Assembly: GCA_017545185.1 (NCBI GenBank) | Contig: JAFWQJ010000076.1 | Location: 1 to 55,905 of the forward strand | Reading direction: 5' to 3' | DNA: 55,905 nucleotides | Origin: Oscillospiraceae bacterium | GTDB lineage: Bacteria; Bacillota; Clostridia; Oscillospirales; Ruminococcaceae | Part shown: positions 41,410-50,257 of the stretch, piece after piece | How the letters are laid out: each line of letters starts with the position of its first letter | Position numbering within the stretch: the stretch's first letter is position 1 | Notes under the pieces: model-generated | Databases searched by the model: none | Told to the model about the DNA's origin: nothing | Seen by the model: only the letters and a program-made list of their open reading frames with translations | Made by a program: the position numbers and the translations under genes

Positions 41410-44400
41410 TCAGGCTGCTGCAGCCGGAAATTCCCTGATCCGCTTGACAATGTACATCAGAATGAGCGTCACGTCCTGAATGTCCGTGTTGCCGTCACCG
41501 TTCACATCGCCGTTGATGACGCCGATATCCTTGACCGGGACGGTTGCATCGCCGTTCGCAAACCGCGCGATCAGAACCGCGTCCGAAACGTCAATGCTGT
41601 TGTCGCCGTTTACGTCGCCGGGCTTGTAGCCGGGCAGCGTTCTCGGATCACGCCGGCTCTGCCTGGCAGGCGGGAGCATCGTCTTTTCGGTGACCGTCAG
41701 CTTTGCGTCCGCAGTGGTCTGTCTGAAGCCGTTTCTGTCGATGACGGTGCAGTGATACAGATACCCGTTCTGCTCTTTGGTCGCCCGGAACGTCAGCCTG
41801 CTGTCGGTGCAGTTCATGGACCACCAGTTGCTGCCGCCGTCCGTGGAATACTGCCACAGATACGAAAGTTCATCCTTGCTTGCCGCATAGACCGAAAATT
41901 CTGCGAACCTGTCCTCCTCGGCGGCATCATCCTTCGGACCGGAAAGCAGGACCGAGAAGCGTCCCTTTTGCACAAGTACCGGCAGCGCCTGATTTCCGGC
42001 CGTATTGACGCTGACATTGTCCCAGTCGGCCTCCTCACCGATCAGGTTTGCTTCGGTCAGTGCGGTGCAGCCGCTGAATGCATTGGCCTCGACGGTTTCC
42101 AGCGCAGCGGAGAAGGTCACAGAAGAAACCGTGCTGAAGTTTCTGAAATAATTTTGCGGGATCACGGTGCCGCCGGTGACGGTGACATCCGTCAGCTTCT
42201 CCGGTAATCCGGATGTGCTTCCGGCGAAGATATCCGCCAGTACCTGCATCCTGTTTCCGAAGCTGAACGCCGGGAGCACCAGCTTTTCGACCGCATTGCA
42301 GCCGTGGAGCCAGTGGCAGAATTCTGTATCCGGACAGGTGACGCCGCTGCCGAAATATGCTTCCTTCAATCCGGTGCAGTTCTCGAACGCGTGCTGCATG
42401 ATCTCCGTTGTGCCGGGAACCGTCACGGTTCTGAACGCGCTGCAGTTCGTAAACGCGGACTTTCCGATCAGCTTCACGGATTCCGGAATGATCAGATCGC
42501 CGCTTGCCGGATCGACGGTTCCGCCGGCGGTCGGGTCACCGCACAGAGAAAGCGGTTCTGCGGAGATCAGTCCGGTGCAGCCGCTGCATGCGCGCACGCC
42601 GATCTCTGTCAGCTCATCCGGATATGCGATATGCCGGATCTGGCTCAGACCGTTGAAATAATCGTCCGGGATCACGGTGCCGGTGAGGAACGCAACATCT
42701 CTCAGCGCCGGGGAAACGCCGGATTCGCTGCCGCTGAACAGATAGTAAAGCCTCCATGTATTATGTGCTTCGCCCAGATCAAACGCAGGGAGCGTCAGCT
42801 TTTCCAGCGCGGGGCTGTCATGGAACCAATGGCAGTATTCCTTGTCCGGGCAATTGACGCCGAGGCCGAAATACGCCTGCTTCAGTCCGGCACAGTTCCG
42901 GAATACATGCTGCATGAGGACGGTTCCGTCGGAGTCCGGCACAATGACCGATGTGATCTTTGCGCAGCCTTCAAATGCGGATTTGCCGATCATGGTCACG
43001 GATTCCGGGATCACCAGATCGCCGAAGTCAGCGGCGCTGCAGCTGCGGAATGCCGCATCGCCGATCGTCGTCAGCGTATCCGGCAGCGATGCGGCGCACA
43101 GGCTGGTGCAGCCGGAAAATGCTCTGCTGCCGATCTCCGTGAGATTGCCGGGACAGCTGATGTGTTCCAGATATTGCAGATTTTCAAAATACTCTGCCGG
43201 GATCACGGTGCCGCCTGAAACGGTCACCTCCTTCACGGATGCGGGAACGCTGACCGAACTGCTGCCGAACAGGTCGCGCAGGTGCCAGTTCTGATAGGTC
43301 GTGCCGAGCACAAAGGTCGGGATCGTCAGCTTTTCGAGCGCGGTGCAGCCGTAGAGCCAGTGACAGAATTCCGTATCCGTGCAGGTGACGCCGGGGCCGA
43401 AATATACTTCCTTCAGTCCGGTGCAGTCCTGGAATACATGCCGCCGGAGATCCGTGATATTGGTATCGGGGACTGTGACCGAGGTCAGCTTCGTGCAGCC
43501 TCCGAACGCCGACCTGCCGATCACTGCCACGGATTCCGGAACGGTCAGATCGCCGAGCGCCGCAGCGCTGCATTTGAAGAATGCCATATTGCCGATCGTT
43601 GTCAGCGTATCCGGAAGCCGGAACGTCTCCGAGGTATCCCCGCTGCCGTAGCGCAGCCATTTCAGGCTGCTGCAGCTGCTGAATGCAGAATCGCCGATCG
43701 CGGTAAGGTTCACCGGCATATAGACGACCTCCAGATCGGATGCATCGGCAAACAGCTTGTCTGCGATGTTGTTGATCGTCAGACCCGCATCCGGATCCAG
43801 ATCGTCGAACACGATCCTGCGGATATGCAAACGCACGGAGTACGGAATCGAAGCATCCGGATACATATCGCCGCAGCCGATCACGGTGAATGTGCCGTCG
43901 TTGAAGAACATGCCGGAGATATGCTCGCCGAGATCATACTTCGTGTTATTCGTCATGCGCATTTCCGGCGGGGGCAGCAGATGCGAATAATCATAAGTCT
44001 GTACCGGTTCCGTTGTCTGCGTCACCGTCGTGAATGCGGGTCCTGTCTCCGTCACGCCGCCGCTGACAGTCGGCCTTCCGGTCCCTTTTTCCACATAGGG
44101 CCACTCGATCGTTTTCGAGACTTCCTGACAGCAGGTCGTGACCCTGACCGAACCGGAACCCTTTAACGTGCCGTTCACATAAATCCCGTAGGAATAGGAT
44201 GACGCGCGCGGATTTGCATGAAGCACGATCTTGTTCTGCGGATTGTACGCATCCAGCGGATAGGTTTCGTTATCAATTTTCAGACAGGCATCTGTACCGG
44301 CGGGCGCATTCACAAAGCCGATCAGGAAGGTCAGCCGGTAGGCCTGATGCGGGCACTCCACAGTTTCGTCCGGATCCACAACATGGAAGGTGAATTTCAT

Positions 44401-46557
44401 GCCGCTGTAGACGCCGGCGGTGTTGTACGAACAGAACACCACGATTTTCGGCAGTCTGAGCTTTCCGAGGATCGTGTCCGTTTCATATCTGATGGATGCT
44501 TCACACCGCGGCGCCTTATTCAGCAGATCCTTCAACTTCTGGAAGGAATCTTTTTTGTCCGCGAAATTGAAGCCGGCTGACACCTTGACTTCCAGATAGA
44601 CCTTGAGTGTGATCTCGATCCTGATACAGGTCTCATCCGAATGGATCCGTTCTTCTTCTGTGGCCGGATCGGCCCTGAACACATTGATGCCCTTTTTGTT
44701 GTAGGTCTGATCGTCCTTTGTGCCGTCCGATCCGCCGAGAACCTTTTGCGTCGCATTTGCCTTGATGCCGCCTGCAACGGAAGCCGTCACCGCGCCTTTC
44801 AGGAACACGATCTCAAAGCCGACCTTGATATCCAGCGCGGCCGTCACATTCAGATCCGCCGAAATAATGACCGGAGAGGTATCAAAGTCGATTTTTTCCA
44901 TCCCGTTGTCGGAATCATAGACAAAGCCCTTTGTAAAGGACTTTTCAAATGCGATCTTTCCTTCAAAGCCAACGGTCAGACCGATGTCAATAAACGCATT
45001 GATCTCCGCTGCACCGATCGTTGTGAGCGGAATTTTGAACAGGTGTTTCGGGGACTGATCCTTCCGGTCTCCGGTTTCGGCGGCGGGATCGGACTGCACA
45101 CTGTCCGGCAGCTCCTCCGGTTCTTCTCCGGAATCCCCCGTATCCGTGCTGCCGCTCTCTGTCCCGGAATCCCCTGTCTCCGTACTGTCTGTATCCGTGC
45201 CGGACGTTTCCGAGCCTTCTGTTTCCGAGCCTTCCGTTTCCTGACCGTCCCCGGAACCGCTTGGCGGTTTGGTGCCGGGAACAGTCTTTGACACCGTGCC
45301 GGTCAACTTCGCAGTCAGCTTTACTTCACTCACAAAGAACAGATTGACATAGCTGAAGCTCTTGTACAGATTCCATTTGACCGTTGCATCCGCCGCAACG
45401 GAAGGCGTAATCGTAAATGCATCGCTGCCCTTGACCTTGCACTTTTTGATGAATGAAAGATTTTGCTTATGCTGCGGAATGGAAAGCGCCGGATCAAGGG
45501 CTTCCAGCTCCTCCAGCTTTTTGTCATAATCATCCTGATTGCCGATCACCGCGGCATTGGCGCCGAGATAGCTGCGATCGCTGACCGCTTCGTCCCGGAG
45601 AGCAGGCTCCCCTGCCGCATCCGCCGCATCGGCTCCCCCGTTCGTTTCGACCGTCTGCGTCGTTTCGATCTCGACCTTGATGAAATCGAACATATCGTCG
45701 ATCTCGCCGGTGCCGGTGATCGTTGCGGTGTCGCCGTCAATGACGATGTCCTGAATGTCGGTTGAAATGATGTCGTCATCGGTCGGCTGAATGAAGAAAT
45801 ACTGCCCCTGCTCCAGCGAACGGATGCTGTCATCAATATGACCGAATACGTAGATATCCCGGTCGTAGTCCGCGGAAATGAGAATGTTGCTGTCCGCTGT
45901 TGTTTCCGCGCGGACGGTATCCTCAGAAAGCACGATGAAATTCGTCGTCTCATCTTCATCGAGGTTGACGACCTGCTCCGGCGCAAAATCCGAGGTATCC
46001 TTTTCCGTGATCTCCTGCATTTCACGGTGATATGTCCTGATCTCAACCGCCTTGCAGAGCGGCAGTCCCGCTCTGCCGGTCAGCCGTGCACTGACCGTGA
46101 AATATGCCGGAAGCTGCGCGGTGTCCGCGGTGAATGTGCTGTGCACGTATTCGCCCGCCGGCACATCGTATGCAGCGCTGTAAACATTCGCCGGGTTGTC
46201 CTCGTCGATAAACGAGACAAGCAGCTTTGCCGCCTCGCTCTGTGTCGAGGTCACGCGGATCATGCCGGTCTCCCGGTCAAAATCCAGATTCGTCACCGCA
46301 TAGACCGCATCCGCGGCGGATGCCTTCAGCGGCTGTGCGGCGGGCTGTGAAGCCGCCTGCTCCGCGCCCTGCTTTGCCAGATACCGCGCCAGTGAATTGG
46401 AACCTGTCAGTCCGGGATTCGTCTGTGCATCCTGCGATGCGGCAGGTCCCGGTTCCCCCTCCTGTGCCGTGTTCCGGCTGCCGGACGGTACCCCGCTCAG
46501 CATGGCCGAAGCGCACATGACTGCGCTCAGAACACCGGCGATCGCTTTTCTCATCAT
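41410..46557 (-). CDS. 1715-aa secreted BspA-type LRR protein with C-terminal dockerin
   Basis: The start at 46557 (MMRKAIAGVLSAVMCASAML) has GGGAG 8 nt upstream; a longer frame from 46635 is not supported. After the signal peptide a beta-rich N-terminal region (about 75-230) is paralogous to that of the 16881-20918 protein. An acidic/Ser/Thr linker with repeated ETEGSETSGTDTDSTETGDS lies near 440-490. BspA LRR_5 repeats run from about 864 to 1510 and include three long internal repeats. An Ig-like domain (about 1530-1620, LSYLWQYSTDGGSNWWSM) and a type I dockerin (about 1645-1705, GDVNGDNSIDVSD and GDVNGDGNTDIQD) end the protein. It is probably a cell-surface or cellulosome-type adhesin. Confidence 0.9.
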   Translation of the reverse strand: MMRKAIAGVLSAVMCASAMLSGVPSGSRNTAQEGEPGPAASQDAQTNPGLTGSNSLARYLAKQGAEQAASQPAAQPLKASAADAVYAVTNLDFDRETGMIRVTSTQSEAAKLLVSFIDEDNPANVYSAAYDVPAGEYVHSTFTADTAQLPAYFTVSARLTGRAGLPLCKAVEIRTYHREMQEITEKDTSDFAPEQVVNLDEDETTNFIVLSEDTVRAETTADSNILISADYDRDIYVFGHIDDSIRSLEQGQYFFIQPTDDDIISTDIQDIVIDGDTATITGTGEIDDMFDFIKVEIETTQTVETNGGADAADAAGEPALRDEAVSDRSYLGANAAVIGNQDDYDKKLEELEALDPALSIPQHKQNLSFIKKCKVKGSDAFTITPSVAADATVKWNLYKSFSYVNLFFVSEVKLTAKLTGTVSKTVPGTKPPSGSGDGQETEGSETEGSETSGTDTDSTETGDSGTESGSTDTGDSGEEPEELPDSVQSDPAAETGDRKDQSPKHLFKIPLTTIGAAEINAFIDIGLTVGFEGKIAFEKSFTKGFVYDSDNGMEKIDFDTSPVIISADLNVTAALDIKVGFEIVFLKGAVTASVAGGIKANATQKVLGGSDGTKDDQTYNKKGINVFRADPATEEERIHSDETCIRIEITLKVYLEVKVSAGFNFADKKDSFQKLKDLLNKAPRCEASIRYETDTILGKLRLPKIVVFCSYNTAGVYSGMKFTFHVVDPDETVECPHQAYRLTFLIGFVNAPAGTDACLKIDNETYPLDAYNPQNKIVLHANPRASSYSYGIYVNGTLKGSGSVRVTTCCQEVSKTIEWPYVEKGTGRPTVSGGVTETGPAFTTVTQTTEPVQTYDYSHLLPPPEMRMTNNTKYDLGEHISGMFFNDGTFTVIGCGDMYPDASIPYSVRLHIRRIVFDDLDPDAGLTINNIADKLFADASDLEVVYMPVNLTAIGDSAFSSCSSLKWLRYGSGDTSETFRLPDTLTTIGNMAFFKCSAAALGDLTVPESVAVIGRSAFGGCTKLTSVTVPDTNITDLRRHVFQDCTGLKEVYFGPGVTCTDTEFCHWLYGCTALEKLTIPTFVLGTTYQNWHLRDLFGSSSVSVPASVKEVTVSGGTVIPAEYFENLQYLEHISCPGNLTEIGSRAFSGCTSLCAASLPDTLTTIGDAAFRSCSAADFGDLVIPESVTMIGKSAFEGCAKITSVIVPDSDGTVLMQHVFRNCAGLKQAYFGLGVNCPDKEYCHWFHDSPALEKLTLPAFDLGEAHNTWRLYYLFSGSESGVSPALRDVAFLTGTVIPDDYFNGLSQIRHIAYPDELTEIGVRACSGCTGLISAEPLSLCGDPTAGGTVDPASGDLIIPESVKLIGKSAFTNCSAFRTVTVPGTTEIMQHAFENCTGLKEAYFGSGVTCPDTEFCHWLHGCNAVEKLVLPAFSFGNRMQVLADIFAGSTSGLPEKLTDVTVTGGTVIPQNYFRNFSTVSSVTFSAALETVEANAFSGCTALTEANLIGEEADWDNVSVNTAGNQALPVLVQKGRFSVLLSGPKDDAAEEDRFAEFSVYAASKDELSYLWQYSTDGGSNWWSMNCTDSRLTFRATKEQNGYLYHCTVIDRNGFRQTTADAKLTVTEKTMLPPARQSRRDPRTLPGYKPGDVNGDNSIDVSDAVLIARFANGDATVPVKDIGVINGDVNGDGNTDIQDVTLILMYIVKRIREFPAAAA
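42290..43500 (-). repeat. Three internal repeats of about 523 bp in the BspA protein gene
   Basis: Matching segments occur at 42311, 42837 and 43358 (CAGTGGCAG, CAATGGCAG, CAGTGACAG), 526 and 521 bp apart. They encode variants of CTGLKEAYFGSGVTCPDTEF followed by CHWLHGC and EKLxLPAF. The copies have diverged, so the duplications are old. Confidence 0.75.
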
Positions 46558-46614
46558 TGCTGTCACTCCCACATGATATTTTGCAATATTTTGTAAAAAA
46601 ATTGCAATGCGTAA

Positions 46615-46643
46615 ATTATAGCACAGAACAGTCAATCTGTCAG
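46615..46643 (-). promoter_or_regulatory. Promoter of the 1715-aa BspA gene
   Basis: Minus strand CTGACA (46638-46643), 17 bp, TATAAT (46615-46620). Confidence 0.65.
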
Positions 46644-46715
46644 TATCATGAAGCGCCGCGGAACAAAAGATCCGGACAGCAGCGGAAAACAGCCCCGCCG
46701 TTCCGGCGAAATGAT

Positions 46716-46760
46716 AAAAAAACGCTGCTCCCCTGTCATCGGAGAGCAGCGCCTTTTTTT
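46716..46760. terminator. Bidirectional terminator
   Basis: 8-bp stem CGCTGCTC/GAGCAGCG with A7 and T7 on its two sides; it ends the beta-lactamase-family gene. Confidence 0.75.
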
Positions 46761-46763
46761 CTG

Positions 46764-48530
46764 TTATACGAGCCAGAATGCATACATCTGGAAATAAATG
46801 ATCATGGTCAGCGCGACGGCTGCAAAGAAGATCGTCAGCACATTGCGGAAGCCGCAGACCTTGTCAAAGCGCTTGTGCAGACGGCGGAAGCCCGCGATGA
46901 TGCCGATGATCAGCAGGACGCCGAGGAAGATCTCGACCCCGCAGAAATACTTTGTCCAGATGACCGGTTTCCGCTGCATGAAGAACTGCACGAACACGAA
47001 CCACAGAATCAGCGGCAGCGGGATCAGCAGGCTCATGCGCACACGCCACCATTTCAGCGGATTGCGGCTCTTTTTCCGGCAGATCAGCTTGATGAACTTC
47101 ACGAACAGGCAGATGATGCATACGAGAATGCCGATCAGCATCAGAACGATCAGCCCGATCTCAAAGGCCGGCTGTACGCCGTCCGACATGTAGGCATCCA
47201 GAACCGATACCTCTACGCGGTCGTCCGTCTGGTTCATGTAGGACGGATAATGCAGCATATCCTTCATCACCGCGGGCGGATTCTGGAACACCGGGAATAA
47301 CCCCTGCACCGAGCCGAGGATCTTCAGCATACCCTTCTTGATCGTCCGGGCACTGATGCAGAGAAAATCGCCGGCGGGCTTCTTCACATTGCGTTCGCCG
47401 AAAATCAGATCGGGCATTTCGGAGTTGAATTTCGATTCGCCGTACTGATTCGCCATCACGACAAATCCGATGTCATCCTCACGGTCCAGCAGCAGATAGC
47501 TGGAACATGCCTGCGTATTGCCGCCGTGCCCGATGACGTTCACCTTGTAATTCTCTGCCATGAAGCCGTGACAGAGACGCGCATCCTGCGTGCCGGTGAA
47601 CAGCAGCGTCGGCGTGTACATTTCCTCGAAGGTCTCCTGCTTCATCAGGCGGGGATCCTCTGCGAGCAGCGCCTGTGCAAAGGTCTCGAAATCGCGCAGC
47701 GTCGAGGTGCAGGAGCCGACCGGATACATCACGATATAAATAAACGAATTGGGGAACAGCATCCCGTTCGGGAGATAGCCCTCCAGCTCCCTGCGCTTTT
47801 CCTTCACCCACGGATTATCGGACAGATCGGAATTGATCGCGGTATGCTCCATGCCGAGCGGCTTGAAAATATTGTCCTGTGCATACTGATAATACGGCTT
47901 GCCGCTGATGCGCTCCACAATATACGCCGCGAGCGTCGCGCCCCAGTTGCTGTAGGCTACGGTCTGCCCCGGCTTCCAGATCTGACAGGGCTGCCGGTGC
48001 GTGATGTATTCTTCCAGCGATACGATGTTTTCTTCCGTCGCGGAATACATGCCGATCGCCGTTTCCTCAAAGCCCGCGTTGTGGTTCATGAGGTTCAGCA
48101 TCGTGATCGGGTCGTCATATTTCAGATGCAGAAAGAAATTCGGCGGCAGATACTGCCGGACATCCGCATTCAGGTCGATCTTCCCCTGCTCTGCCAGCTG
48201 CATGACGCTGACCCAGACCGTCAGCTTGGAGACGCTGCCCCAGTCAATGACGGATTCCTCTGTGATCGCGATGTTTTTTGCCTTGTCCGCGCTGCCGAAC
48301 CAGCCCGCATAGAGCTCCTCCTCAGAGGTAAACACGGCAGTCGCCATACCGGCGGCAGAGGATTTGTTCTGATTCCAGAAATCCTCGATCGCGTCGCTCA
48401 GCCCGGATGCATCCAGCCCGGAGGGCAGCTTTTTTTCTTCTTCTGCCGCTGCCTGTATCGGAAGTGCTGCCGTGAGCATCACCGCAGCGGCTGCCGCACA
48501 GCAAATGCGGCGGAACAGTCCTGATCTCAT
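46764..48530 (-). CDS. Membrane-anchored beta-lactamase-family serine hydrolase
   Basis: 588 aa. Signal peptide 1-28. The class C beta-lactamase/DD-peptidase/esterase domain covers about 45-390: SxxK nucleophile in DWGSVSKLTVW, YxN in VAYSNWGAT and HGG in VIGHGGNTQ. Four hydrophobic helices follow (about 460-585), which is common in the Firmicutes penicillin-binding-like esterases. It would act on cell-wall peptides or small esters outside the membrane. The gene is monocistronic, between its own promoter (48599-48627) and terminator. Resistance to beta-lactams should not be assumed from the fold. Confidence 0.88.
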   Translation of the reverse strand: MRSGLFRRICCAAAAAVMLTAALPIQAAAEEEKKLPSGLDASGLSDAIEDFWNQNKSSAAGMATAVFTSEEELYAGWFGSADKAKNIAITEESVIDWGSVSKLTVWVSVMQLAEQGKIDLNADVRQYLPPNFFLHLKYDDPITMLNLMNHNAGFEETAIGMYSATEENIVSLEEYITHRQPCQIWKPGQTVAYSNWGATLAAYIVERISGKPYYQYAQDNIFKPLGMEHTAINSDLSDNPWVKEKRRELEGYLPNGMLFPNSFIYIVMYPVGSCTSTLRDFETFAQALLAEDPRLMKQETFEEMYTPTLLFTGTQDARLCHGFMAENYKVNVIGHGGNTQACSSYLLLDREDDIGFVVMANQYGESKFNSEMPDLIFGERNVKKPAGDFLCISARTIKKGMLKILGSVQGLFPVFQNPPAVMKDMLHYPSYMNQTDDRVEVSVLDAYMSDGVQPAFEIGLIVLMLIGILVCIICLFVKFIKLICRKKSRNPLKWWRVRMSLLIPLPLILWFVFVQFFMQRKPVIWTKYFCGVEIFLGVLLIIGIIAGFRRLHKRFDKVCGFRNVLTIFFAAVALTMIIYFQMYAFWLV

Positions 48531-48598
48531 ATTTTCAGCCCCTTTTCTTTTCTGATGCCGGCGCCGGACAGATCATCCGGTTCGCACAGTCTGCTCAC

Positions 48599-48627
48599 AT
48601 TATAGCATATATTCTCCCAAAAAGCAA
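48599..48627 (-). promoter_or_regulatory. Promoter of the serine hydrolase gene
   Basis: Minus strand TTGCTT (48622-48627), 17 bp, TATAAT (48599-48604). Confidence 0.7.
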
Positions 48628-48770
48628 GATAAGAACGGTATATTTATGTTTCGGCTTTCTTTCCGGCAAACTGCAGGAACCGCCCGCGGGCACTGCCCGC
48701 TTATAGCACATAAACACTTGAATTTCAACTCACATGCCGAAAATACGATGTTTTCGGTCGATTTCATCGG

Positions 48771-50065
48771 TCAACATTTTCCTTGCAATGTCTCATCCAG
48801 CAAAAACTGCTCAACACCGATATACTGGATGCCGTGATCGTCGTTCCACGGCTTCATATAATCCTTCACGACTACGATCTTCCGGAACGAATCGGGGATG
48901 CGAAGCAGAGACGCGATCTCCTGACTGCGCTTTTCGGGGTCTGCAATGCTGAGCGCCGACTGAATATAGAAGCGGTCGCTGCCCCGGTTGACAACAAAAT
49001 CGACCTCAAGCTGTTTGCGCATACTTTTGCCTTCAGCATTTCTGGTGTTATACTCCACGACACCGACATCCACATCCAGACCGCGCCGGAGCAGGTCATT
49101 ATAGATCACATTCTCCATGAGATGCGTTTCCTCAAGCTGCCGGAAACCGAGCCTTGCATTGCGCAGGCCGACATCGGAATAGTAGTATTTCGCAGGCGTT
49201 TTGATATACTTTTTTCCCTTGACATCATACCGCTCCGCCTTGCTGATCAGAAACGAATCCATGAAATAACCGAGATATCTGTCGATCGTATCCGATGAAA
49301 TGCCGATCTGTTTTTCGCTTTTGAAGGTGTTGGACAGCTTGCTCGGATTGGTCAGGGAGCCGATGCCGGATGCCAGAATATCCAGCAGAATATCCAACAC
49401 CTCGCGCTCATTCGCAATATGATTGCGTTCCAGTACATCTTTGATATAGGTGCCTGTAAACAGATCGCGGAGATAACGGCTTTTTTCCTCGTGCGAAGAA
49501 AGTGCCGCCGCGACCGGCATCCCGCCGTAGGTGTAGTAATCCTGCCACGCGCCCCGCCTGTCATCCTCATAGGCTACTCCGCAAAGGAAAGCGGATGCAC
49601 GCGGATCTCGTCGCCTCTGTCCCGGAACTGCGTGAGAATGTCCGAGGAGAGCATTTTGGAATTGCTGCCCGTCACATAGATATCTGCATTGGGTATCTGC
49701 ATCAGCCCGAGCACAACGTCGATGAATCCCAGCTTTGCGGCGGGGTCATCAACATAGGGGTTCTGTATTTCCGAGACAAACTGGATCTCGTCGATGAACA
49801 CATAATAGCGCTTGCTGCTGTCCGTGATCTGCCCGCGGATATATTTGTCCAGCTCGATCGGATTGCGGTATTTCGCATTGTTCAGCGTATCAAGCGCAAG
49901 CCCGATGATCTGTGCGGGTGCTGTCCCCTCATTCAGCAGATAATCCCGGTAGATCTGAAACAAAAGCACGGATTTTCCGCATCTTCGCAGCCCCGTGATG
50001 ATCTTCACTCTGCCGTTGTCCTTTTTCCGGATCAGCTGATCGAGATACTGTTTCCGCGGATACAT
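48771..50065 (-). pseudogene. AAA/DUF4143-type ATPase interrupted by a frameshift
   Basis: The first part (50065-49574, 163 residues) has Walker A ITGLRRCGKSVLLFQIY, Walker B YYVFIDEIQFV and VTGSNSKMLSSD, and stops after HPLSFAE. The second part continues in another frame, with YEDDRRGAWQDYYTYGGMPV read through 49571-49509 and then DUF4143-like sequence (YLRDLFTGTYIKDVLERN, RKQLEVDFVVNRGSDRFYI) to 48771. Inserting one T in GAGTA(T)GCCTAT near 49574 restores one frame of about 430 residues, the normal length. The ATG at 50065 follows GAGGTG. Such ATPases are widespread, with unclear or toxin/defence-like roles. The lesion could also be a sequencing error. Confidence 0.8.
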
Positions 50066-50218
50066 CTTTGTCACCTCACGATATCAATGCGTATATACGC
50101 AATCATTTCCTGCTGTTTCTGTGCTGATTATATCATATTCTATGCGGAAAGTCAAGGATAACACAGGAAATTTTTGCGTATTGATGAGAAAATTTTTCCT
50201 GCCCGCGATCTGCGGCTG

Positions 50219-50253
50219 AAAAAAACAGGTGCCGATCACAGTCAGCACCTGTT
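50219..50253 (-). terminator. Terminator of the primase-helicase gene
   Basis: 9-bp stem AACAGGTGC/GCACCTGTT followed on the minus strand by T7. Confidence 0.8.
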
Positions 50254-50257
50254 AAGC

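Noticed and set aside
46764-48530. Beta-lactamase resistance gene
   Set aside because: The SxxK/YxN/HGG motifs and four C-terminal helices fit the broad esterase/DD-peptidase family; nothing specifies antibiotic hydrolysis.
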